Source: Acidobacteriota bacterium (lineage in GTDB: Bacteria; Acidobacteriota; Thermoanaerobaculia; Multivoradales; JAHEKO01). From it: a DNA stretch of 8,428 bases. Each line of letters starts with the position of its first letter. Positions within the stretch are counted from its first letter, which is position 1. Positions 1 to 5,181 of the stretch are shown one piece after another. Both the position numbers and the translations under genes were made by a program. The notes under the pieces were generated by a model. The model was not told the DNA's origin. It saw only the letters and a program-made list of their open reading frames with translations, and did no database searches. The stretch spans positions 1-8,428 of the forward strand of contig JAHEKO010000084.1 of the NCBI GenBank assembly GCA_024638355.1, given 5' to 3'.

Positions 1-34
1 CGGCGGCGGTTAAGCTAGAGGCACGGAGGCGCGT

Positions 35-589
35 ATGGACGGGCAAGCTTGGCTGGTCGAGGCGATTCAGGAGTACGGCAAGCGCAAGGAGCAGTGCGAG
101 CGAGCGCTCGCACAGGTCTCCGACGAGCAGCTGTTCGAGACCGTCGGCCGGATCCACATGAGTCTCGCCGCGCAGATGAAGCACCTCGGCGGCAACCACC
201 GGTCGCGCTGGCGTGACTTCCTGAGCAGCGACGGCGAGAAGTCCGATCGCCATCGCGACTCCGAGTTCGTCGTCGACGGCGAGACGCCGGCCTCGATCCG
301 CGCGATCTGGGACGAAGGCTGGCGGATCACCTTCGAGGAGCTCGAGGCCCTGAAGCCGCAGGATCTGGAGAAGAGGATCACCATCCGCGGTGAGCCGCAC
401 ACGGTCATCCAGGCGATCCAGCGCAACATGACTCACCTCGCCTACCACGCCGGACAGATCGTGCAGCTCGCCCGCCATTTCGCCGGCGACGAGTGGCAGA
501 CCCTGAGCATCCCGCCGGGCGAGTCCGAGGCGTACAACGCCAAGATGCGGGAGAAGTGGGGCGACTGGGAGAAGAGGGATTCCGGGTAG
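35..589 (+). CDS. DUF1572 family protein (DinB-like four-helix fold)
   Basis: This 184-residue protein looks like the DUF1572 branch of the DinB/YfiT-like superfamily, small four-helix-bundle proteins that usually bind a metal through three histidines; most have no assigned reaction. The family signature is visible as KHLGGNHRSRW followed by DFLSSDGEK (about residues 49-69), and as the C-terminal helix THLAYHAGQIVQLAR (133-147). H50, H134 and H138 are placed as the expected metal triad (H...HxxxH). There is no signal peptide, so it should be cytoplasmic. The ATG is preceded by GGAGG at 25-29 with a 5-base spacer, which supports this start. It is the first gene of a tight plus-strand run and its end overlaps the possible upstream extension of the next gene. 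Family call is from motif recognition; function is unknown. It could be a thiol-dependent metalloenzyme by analogy with other DinB-fold proteins, but nothing here proves that. Confidence 0.87.
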   Translation: MDGQAWLVEAIQEYGKRKEQCERALAQVSDEQLFETVGRIHMSLAAQMKHLGGNHRSRWRDFLSSDGEKSDRHRDSEFVVDGETPASIRAIWDEGWRITFEELEALKPQDLEKRITIRGEPHTVIQAIQRNMTHLAYHAGQIVQLARHFAGDEWQTLSIPPGESEAYNAKMREKWGDWEKRDSG

Positions 590-704
590 CCGCGGAATCG
601 GCCGCCGCGCGAGTCTCTCTCTCACGGCGGCCCTCTGGCTGGCGGCGTGCGGTGGCGAAGGCCGCACGGCGCTGCCCGCGGCCTGGACCGAGCCGCGCAC
701 CGGC
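579..704 (+). other. In-frame lipoprotein signal peptide upstream of the FGE-fold gene, with no standard start codon
   Basis: Reading the frame of the FGE-fold gene backwards from its ATG at 705 gives an arginine-bearing n-region (GRR), a hydrophobic stretch (SLSLTAALW) and the lipobox LAAC, with Cys encoded at 648-650, then GGEG and a short linker into the domain. This is a textbook SPase II signal. The frame is open from a stop at 504-506, but contains no ATG, GTG or TTG before 705, and the only CTG (639) lies inside the hydrophobic core. The only plausible initiators are ATT at 579 or ATC at 597; a purine-rich GAGAAGAGGG lies just upstream, within the end of the preceding gene. Initiation at one of these rare codons, or a sequence error or frameshift, would give about 274-280 residues. 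The signal peptide is seen directly; the start is inference. Confidence 0.6.
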
Positions 705-1421
705 ATGCAGTTCGCCCTGATCGAGCCGGGGCTATTCGTGATGGGCTCACCGGCGGACGAGCCGGGGCGCGAGCTGCAGGAGGTCGAGCACGTCGTTACC
801 CTCACCCGTCCGTTCTATCTCGGGCGCTACGAGGTGACGCAGGCCGAGTGGGCCGAGGTGATGGGCGACAACCCGAGCCGCTTCCCGGAGTGCGGCCCCG
901 ACTGCCCGGTCGAGACCGTGAACCTCGCGCGCATCCGCTCTTTCCTCGAGGAGCTCAGCCGGAGCGGTGAACGTTTCCGGCTGCCGACCGAGGCGGAGTG
1001 GGAGTATGCCTGCCGGGCCGGTCGCCGCGGCGCCTTCGGCGTCGACGCGGCCCTGTCGTCCCTCGAGGCGAACTTCGACGGCCGCGAACCGCATCCCGGA
1101 GCGCTGGCCGGGCCGTACCGCGAGGGGCCGACCCCGGTGGGCTCCTTCCCGCCGAACGACTGGGGGCTCTACGACATGAACGGCAACGTGTGGGAGTGGT
1201 GCCAGGACGAGCACTGCCCCTATCCGGACGCGCCGGTCGAGGATCCGGTCGGATCGTGCGACGCGGTGCTGCGAGTGATTCGGGGCGGGAGCTGGCACTA
1301 CGGCCCGGACAGCGCCCGCTGCGGTCTGAGATACACCCACCGCCCGGTCGACGATGGCCCGAGCCTCGGCTTCCGGGTCGTGCGCGAGGTCCCGGCCGCC
1401 GGGGAGGCCGATGCCGGGTGA
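705..1421 (+). CDS. SUMF1/FGE-sulfatase-domain protein, probably a lipoprotein with a longer N-terminus
   Basis: The 238 residues from the first ATG form a formylglycine-generating-enzyme (FGE-sulfatase/SUMF1) fold. Visible blocks are MQFALIEPGLFVMGS (1-15), LGRYEVTQAEW (39-49), RLPTEAEWEYACRAG (92-106), NVWEW (161-165), RGGSW (193-197) and GFRVVRE (222-228). The family includes true FGE, which converts a sulfatase cysteine to formylglycine, EgtB/PvdO-type proteins, and many members without a known reaction. The copper-binding cysteine pair that follows GGS in true FGE does not line up here: residue 199 is Tyr and the only nearby Cys is 206. FGE activity is therefore unlikely. This ATG falls inside the conserved start of the domain, and the same frame continues upstream through a lipoprotein signal peptide (see 579-704), so the real protein is probably longer and exported. 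The 3' end overlaps the next gene by 11 bases. No sulfatase gene is seen nearby. The domain call is firm; start and role are not. Confidence 0.85.
   Translation: MQFALIEPGLFVMGSPADEPGRELQEVEHVVTLTRPFYLGRYEVTQAEWAEVMGDNPSRFPECGPDCPVETVNLARIRSFLEELSRSGERFRLPTEAEWEYACRAGRRGAFGVDAALSSLEANFDGREPHPGALAGPYREGPTPVGSFPPNDWGLYDMNGNVWEWCQDEHCPYPDAPVEDPVGSCDAVLRVIRGGSWHYGPDSARCGLRYTHRPVDDGPSLGFRVVREVPAAGEADAG
1403..1407 (+). promoter_or_regulatory. Ribosome binding site deciding the YbaK-type start
   Basis: GGAGG, within GGGGAGG at 1401-1407, lies three bases before ATG 1411 and inside the coding end of the previous gene. It favours 1411 over upstream in-frame starts. The spacing is slightly short but usable. 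Confidence 0.55.
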
Positions 1422-1899
1422 GCTCGGCCGCAGCGCCCGCGCCGTGCAGGAGGCGCTCGACGCCGCGGGGCTCGAGCTGCGGGTGGTCGAGCTGCCCGCC
1501 TCGACCCGCACCGCCGCCGAGGCGGCCGCGGCCATCGGTTGCACGGTCGCGCAGATCGCCAAGAGCATCGTTTTCCGGGCGAGCGGGTCGGGAGCGCCGG
1601 TCCTGGTGATCGCCAGCGGAGCGAACCGCATCGACGAGGGGGTCGTCGCCGAGCTCGTCGGCGAGCGCATCGAGCAGGCGCGCCCCGACTTCGTGCGCGA
1701 GGCGACCGGGTTCGTGATCGGCGGCGTTCCGCCCTGCGGTCACGCGCAGCCGATCCGGACGTTCGTCGATCGCGACCTGCTCGCCCTGGATGAGATCTGG
1801 GCCGCCGCCGGAACGCCGCACGCCGTCTTCCGGCTAACGCCCGATCAACTGACGGTTCTGACCGGGGGAACCGTCGCGTCGGTAGGAGCGCGAGGATGA
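1411..1899 (+). CDS. YbaK/EbsC-type aminoacyl-tRNA deacylase
   Basis: This 162-residue protein has the YbaK/prolyl-tRNA-editing (INS-like) fold. Such proteins act in trans in the cytoplasm to hydrolyse mischarged tRNAs such as Cys-tRNA(Pro) or Ala-tRNA(Pro). Family blocks are RTAAEAAAAIGCTVAQIAKS (33-52), with K51 at the position of the essential lysine of YbaK, GGVPPCGH (104-111) and GTPHAVF (134-140). The length matches single-domain YbaK proteins, so this is not a fragment of prolyl-tRNA synthetase. I chose ATG 1411 because GGAGG at 1403-1407 precedes it and because family proteins typically begin with a short stretch like MPGELxRSA; a longer reading from 1354 would add only low-complexity residues inside the previous gene. 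It overlaps the FGE-fold gene by 11 bases and the DUF2164 gene by 4 (ATGA), indicating translational coupling. Substrate specificity cannot be read from the sequence. Confidence 0.9.
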   Translation: MPGELGRSARAVQEALDAAGLELRVVELPASTRTAAEAAAAIGCTVAQIAKSIVFRASGSGAPVLVIASGANRIDEGVVAELVGERIEQARPDFVREATGFVIGGVPPCGHAQPIRTFVDRDLLALDEIWAAAGTPHAVFRLTPDQLTVLTGGTVASVGARG

Positions 1900-2147
1900 A
1901 GCTCGACAAGGAGACTCGCGAGCAGCTGGTGGCTTCGATCAAGCGCTATGCCGCCGAAGAGCTCGAGATCGAGGTCGGCGACCTCAAGGCCGGCCTGCTG
2001 CTCGACTACTGCCTCGAAGAGATCGGCCCCTCGGTCTACAACGAGGCGATCAAGGACGCACGGGCCTACTTCTTCGACAAGGTCGAAGATCTCGAGGGCT
2101 CCTGCTACCGCCCCGAGCTACCCTACTGGCCGAACCGCGATCGCTAG
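1896..2147 (+). CDS. DUF2164 family small protein
   Basis: This 83-residue acidic protein matches the DUF2164 pattern: a basic helix (LVASIKRYAAEEL, 11-23), then the block EIEVGDLKAGLLLDYCLEEIGPSVYN split over 23-48, and a C-terminal segment with ARAYFFDKVEDLE (55-67) and a short tail. There is no signal peptide or membrane segment. The ATG overlaps the stop of the YbaK-type gene as ATGA and is preceded by AGGAG at 1884-1888 with a 7-base spacer, so the start is well supported. No molecular function is established for the family; being coupled to a tRNA-editing protein is suggestive at most. It ends 5 bases from the stop of a convergent gene, so this is the last gene of the left block. Confidence 0.85.
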   Translation: MKLDKETREQLVASIKRYAAEELEIEVGDLKAGLLLDYCLEEIGPSVYNEAIKDARAYFFDKVEDLEGSCYRPELPYWPNRDR

Positions 2148-2156
2148 CCTGGCTAG
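2144..2156. repeat. 13-base inverted repeat holding both convergent stop codons
   Basis: CTAGCC-T-GGCTAG is a perfect 6-base inverted repeat around a single central base. It contains the TAG of the DUF2164 gene (2145-2147) and the complement of the TAG of the minus-strand gene (2153-2155). The loop is too small and there is no T-run on either strand, so it is not a convincing intrinsic terminator. Confidence 0.4.
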
Positions 2157-2422
2157 ACCCGGGTCCCGAACCAGAGGGTCGGCTCGCCCTGAACACCCGC
2201 CTCGGCCATCACCTCGCGGAGCCGGTCGCTGGCGGCGAACTTCTTGGCGGCGTCCATCGAATCGAAGTCGTGGTAGGCGGTGACGTTGTTGGGATCGCCG
2301 TCGGTCCGGTAGACGCCGTCACCGGTGACGCCCATCGTCCGCCGCTCGGCATCGAAGGCGTCGTAGGCGCGCTTCCAGGTGTCGAAGTCCGCGACGTCGT
2401 GCCGCACGAAGAGAGTGGCCAT
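2153..2422 (-). CDS. Small dimeric alpha/beta-barrel protein (antibiotic-biosynthesis-monooxygenase-like)
   Basis: The 89-residue product has the outline of the dimeric alpha+beta barrel (ferredoxin-like) superfamily that includes ABM monooxygenases and small 'cyclase' proteins. It has a first strand ATLFVRHDV (2-10) leading into DFDTWKRAYDAF (12-23), a strand GVYRT (36-40), NVTAYHDF (46-53), then the helical segment MDAAKKFAASDRLREVMAEAG (56-76, in two pieces) and a final strand PTLWF (81-85). The HxVxDFxxWKxxxD start is common in this group. A longer reading from 2491 exists, but ATG 2422 has a perfect AAGGAG Shine-Dalgarno (plus-strand 2429-2434) with a 6-base spacer. It is cytoplasmic, transcribed alone, convergent with the left block and divergent from the MFS gene. 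No substrate or cofactor residues can be named. Confidence 0.8.
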   Translation of the reverse strand: MATLFVRHDVADFDTWKRAYDAFDAERRTMGVTGDGVYRTDGDPNNVTAYHDFDSMDAAKKFAASDRLREVMAEAGVQGEPTLWFGTRV

Positions 2423-2428
2423 TCGAGT

Positions 2429-2434
2429 CTCCTT
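2429..2434 (-). promoter_or_regulatory. Ribosome binding site deciding the start of the minus-strand gene
   Basis: On the minus strand this reads AAGGAG, six bases before ATG 2422. It is the strongest Shine-Dalgarno in the window and rules in the 89-residue product over a 112-residue reading from 2491. Confidence 0.75.
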
Positions 2435-2500
2435 GTCTGTTGGCTCGAGAAGGGCGTTGGTCGAACGAGCGGTACGGTACCCTAGGCGCACTCGAGAGGG
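2435..2500. promoter_or_regulatory. Divergent intergenic region, presumed bidirectional promoter
   Basis: The 83-base gap between the two divergent start codons (2422 minus, 2506 plus) must serve both genes unless they are read from further away. On the plus strand, a weak TTGGTC (2457-2462) and TACCCT (2478-2483), 15 bases apart, are the nearest thing to a -35/-10 pair. The 11-base palindrome GGTAC-G-GTACC at 2471-2481 overlaps the candidate -10 and could be an operator. Neither element is strong. Confidence 0.35.
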
Positions 2501-2505
2501 AAGAG

Positions 2506-3813
2506 ATGAACGAAGCGTCCGGACGCAGCCGGTCCTCCGACGCCCGCAGCGTCTGGTCGTGGGCTCTGTACGACTTCGCCAACTCGCCCTTCACCACCCT
2601 GGTGGTGACCTTCATCTACCCGGTCTTTTTCGCTCGGGTGATCGTCGGCGACGAGATCGCGGGGACCGCCCTCTGGTCGCGAGCCGTCACCATGACGGCG
2701 GTGCTGGTGGCGCTGCTGTCGCCGATCCTGGGCGCCTTCGCCGATCGCGGCGGCTACCGCAAGGAGTTCCTGGTCACCGCGACCCTGGCCTGTGTCGGCG
2801 GCACCACCGCGCTCTACTTCGTCGGCGCCGGGCAGGTCTTGCTGGCCTTCCTTCTGTTCGTCTTCGCCAACACCGCGTTCGAGATGGGCATGGTCTTCTA
2901 CAACGCCTTCCTGCCCGACATCGCGCCGCCGGACCGTATCGGCCGCATCTCCGGCTACGGCTGGGCGTTGGGATACGGGGGTGGCCTCCTGGCGCTGGTC
3001 GTGGCGCTGGTCGCCCTGGTCCAACCCGAAGTGCCCTGGTTCGGCTTCGTCAAGGACCAGGGCGAGAATGTGCGAGCGACCAACCTTCTGGTCGCCGCCT
3101 GGTTCGCCGTGTTCAGCGTGCCGATCTTCCTCTTCGTCAAGGAGGAGCCGGCCGCGGGGGCCGGCAAGACCAGGATCGTCAGCCGGGCGCTGTCGCAGCT
3201 CAGCGGGACGTTCCGCGAGATCGGCAAGTACCGCCAGATCGTCCGCTTCCTGATCGCGCGTCTGATCTACAACGACGGTCTGGTGACCATCTTCGCTTTC
3301 GGCGGCATCTACGCCGCGGGCACTTTCGGCTTCGACCTCGAAGAGATCCTGATCTTCGGCATCGTCCTCAACGTCACGTCGGGGCTGGGAGCGTTCGGGC
3401 TGGGGTTCCTCGACGACTGGCTGGGCGGCAAGCGAACGCTCCAGATCACGCTCGTCGGCCTGATCGCCGCCACGCTGCTGGCGGTCCTGGCGCCCAACCG
3501 CTTCTGGTTCTGGGTGTCGGGCGTCGTCGTCGGCATCTTCGTCGGCCCCAACCAGGCGGCGAGCCGATCGCTGATGGGCCGTTTCGTGCCCGACGCCAAG
3601 GAGAACGAGTTCTTCGGCTTCTTCGCCTTCTCGGGCAAGCTGACGGCCTTTCTCGGCCCCCTGCTGCTCGGCATCCTGACGCAGATGTTCGACTCCCAGC
3701 GTGTGGGGATCTCGGTCGTGCTGGTCCTCTTCGTGATCGGCCTCGTGCTGCTCGCCCGCGTCGACGAGAAGGAAGGCATCGAGCTCGCGGCGAGAGGCTC
3801 GGCCGGGAGCTGA
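2506..3813 (+). CDS. UMF1/Atg22-like MFS transporter
   Basis: This 435-residue polytopic inner-membrane protein belongs to the UMF1 (Atg22-like) group of the major facilitator superfamily. The hallmark WALYDFANSPF lies at residues 19-29, just before the first membrane helix, and hydrophobic segments recur along the chain, compatible with the expected 12 helices in two halves. Other family-like features are PILGAFADRGGYRK after the second helix (the MFS loop 2-3 signature region), FEMGMVFYNAFLPDI, GRISGYGWALGYGGG, the hydrophilic central loop around KEEPAAGAGKTR, and GPNQAASRSLMGR in the second half. Fungal Atg22 exports amino acids from the vacuole; bacterial members have no settled substrate. 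ATG 2506 is preferred: a purine-rich GAGAGGGAAGAG lies before it, and the upstream extension from TTG 2440 would enter the promoter region. A gap of 12 bases separates it from the acyltransferase, so the two are probably co-transcribed. Confidence 0.9.
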   Translation: MNEASGRSRSSDARSVWSWALYDFANSPFTTLVVTFIYPVFFARVIVGDEIAGTALWSRAVTMTAVLVALLSPILGAFADRGGYRKEFLVTATLACVGGTTALYFVGAGQVLLAFLLFVFANTAFEMGMVFYNAFLPDIAPPDRIGRISGYGWALGYGGGLLALVVALVALVQPEVPWFGFVKDQGENVRATNLLVAAWFAVFSVPIFLFVKEEPAAGAGKTRIVSRALSQLSGTFREIGKYRQIVRFLIARLIYNDGLVTIFAFGGIYAAGTFGFDLEEILIFGIVLNVTSGLGAFGLGFLDDWLGGKRTLQITLVGLIAATLLAVLAPNRFWFWVSGVVVGIFVGPNQAASRSLMGRFVPDAKENEFFGFFAFSGKLTAFLGPLLLGILTQMFDSQRVGISVVLVLFVIGLVLLARVDEKEGIELAARGSAGS

Positions 3814-3825
3814 GCCGGCGGCGAA

Positions 3826-5181
3826 ATGTGGCTACAGCCGGTCCTCCGGTTCATCGGCACCGCCGCGTCGCGCGTCTTCTACCGCTTCGAGGTCTCCGGA
3901 CCTCGGGTGCCCCAGAGCGGCCCGGTCCTGCTCGTCGCCAACCATCCCAACGGCCTGCTCGACCCGGCGCTGGTGATCGCCGCCGCCGGGCGCAACGTTC
4001 GCTTTCTCGCCAAGTCGACCCTCTTCTCCGACGTGCGGCTGGGCTGGCTGGTGCGCGGCGGCGGCGCGATCCCGGTCTACCGGCGCATCGACGTCGAGGT
4101 TGGGCCCGGCGATAACCTGGGCGCCTTCGAAGCGGCCATCGAGGCGCTCGGCCGGGGCGACTCGATCGGCGTCTTTCCGGAGGGCATCAGCCACAGCCAG
4201 CCGTCGCTGGCCCGGCTCAAGACAGGCGCCGCGCGCATGGCGTTGGGTGCCTTCGCGCGCTTCGGCCAGCACGTTCCGATCGTGCCGATCGGCCTCGTGC
4301 TCCGCGCCAAGGAGAAGTTCCGATCCGAGGCGGCGGCGGTCCTCGGCGAGCCGGTGCCCTGGGCCGATCTGGCCGACCGCGGCGCCGACGACCGCGAGGC
4401 GGTGCGGGAGCTCACCGATCGCATCGGTGCCGGCCTGCGCCGCGTGACCGTCAACCTCGAGCGCTGGGAGGACGCGCCGCTGGTGGAGTGGGTGGAATCG
4501 ATCTGGGCGGCGGAAAAGGAGAGCTACGACGATCGCGCCGAGCAGCTCGAGCGGGTGAACGTGATCTCCACAATGCTCTCCGACCTGCGTCGCCGGGAGC
4601 AGTCGCCGGAAGCCGCGGCGCTGGCGGTCGAGATTCGCGAGCACCGCGAGCGCATGTTGAGCCTCGGGCTCGAGCCGCGCGATCTCGCCGGGCGCTCGGG
4701 AGCGCGCTCTCTCGGCCGTCCCTATCGCGCTGTCGATCCGCTTTCGGCGCTGCTCGGCGCCGCGGGCTACGCGCTCTTCCGCCTCCCCTATCGCCTGACC
4801 GGATGGCTTACGACTCTCTCCCGGCCGGACCCCGAGACCCAGTCGACCTACAAGCTCCTCATCGGCCTGGTGGTCTACACCGCCTGGGTGATGGCGCTCG
4901 CCGCGCTCGCGGCGTGGCTGGCCGGGCCGTGGATCGGAGCGCTCGTCCTTCCGGCCGTTCCGGCGATCGGTCTGATCGGCCTCTGGATCCGTGAGCGCCG
5001 GCGCGACACCCGCCGGCTCTGGCGCAAGTTGTCCAGCGTGCTGGCCCGAAGGGAGATCGTGCCCGCCCTGCGCACGCGCCAGCGCGAGATCGCCGATGAT
5101 CTGGAGGCTTTCTACGAGGCCTGGCGTCGCGGGCCAGCTAGAATCGAATCCCCGCATGACCCTGGTAGCGATCACCCGTGA
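3826..5181 (+). CDS. PlsC-type glycerolipid acyltransferase with C-terminal membrane hairpin
   Basis: The 451-residue product carries the PlsC/LPLAT acyltransferase domain in its first ~200 residues. Motif I is NHPNGLLDP (39-47), motif II GAIPVYRR (80-87), motif III VFPEGISHS (116-124) and motif IV VPIVPIGL (150-157). These enzymes move an acyl group onto glycerol-3-phosphate, lysophosphatidate or related lipids at the cytoplasmic membrane face. The catalytic His40 and Asp46 are separated by five residues, not the usual four; that spacing is known in the fungal/Gpt2-Sct1-like GPAT group. Residues ~200-340 are charged and helical, and about 344-366 and 369-388 look like two membrane helices followed by a basic, amphipathic tail. 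The protein is therefore much longer than simple PlsC (~240). It lies 12 bases after the transporter and its end overlaps the DDAH start by 26 bases. No strong Shine-Dalgarno is seen before ATG 3826. The exact acyl acceptor is unknown. Confidence 0.86.
   Translation: MWLQPVLRFIGTAASRVFYRFEVSGPRVPQSGPVLLVANHPNGLLDPALVIAAAGRNVRFLAKSTLFSDVRLGWLVRGGGAIPVYRRIDVEVGPGDNLGAFEAAIEALGRGDSIGVFPEGISHSQPSLARLKTGAARMALGAFARFGQHVPIVPIGLVLRAKEKFRSEAAAVLGEPVPWADLADRGADDREAVRELTDRIGAGLRRVTVNLERWEDAPLVEWVESIWAAEKESYDDRAEQLERVNVISTMLSDLRRREQSPEAAALAVEIREHRERMLSLGLEPRDLAGRSGARSLGRPYRAVDPLSALLGAAGYALFRLPYRLTGWLTTLSRPDPETQSTYKLLIGLVVYTAWVMALAALAAWLAGPWIGALVLPAVPAIGLIGLWIRERRRDTRRLWRKLSSVLARREIVPALRTRQREIADDLEAFYEAWRRGPARIESPHDPGSDHP
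5139..5144 (+). promoter_or_regulatory. Candidate -10 element for the DDAH gene
   Basis: TAGAAT, in the context GCTAGAATCGAAT, lies inside the 3' end of the acyltransferase gene and 11 bases before ATG 5156. No good -35 is seen. Because the DDAH start has no Shine-Dalgarno, a near-leaderless internal promoter is possible. This rests on a six-base match only. Confidence 0.25.

Noticed and set aside
747..1670. 307-codon minus-strand frame opposite the FGE-fold and YbaK-type genes
   Set aside because: It has no motif and no plausible start context; both plus-strand genes are strongly supported.
2423..2491. N-terminal extension of the minus-strand barrel gene to 2491
   Set aside because: It would cross the perfect AAGGAG site for ATG 2422 and add residues unlike the family N-terminus.
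2379..4115. 578-codon plus-strand frame overlapping the MFS transporter and acyltransferase
   Set aside because: The translation is Arg/Pro-rich with no domain, and it runs through two genes with clear family motifs in other frames.
3832..5175. 447-codon open frame on the minus strand opposite the acyltransferase gene
   Set aside because: Plus-strand acyltransferase motifs explain the region; the minus product is low-complexity His/Arg/Asp/Glu with no recognisable fold.
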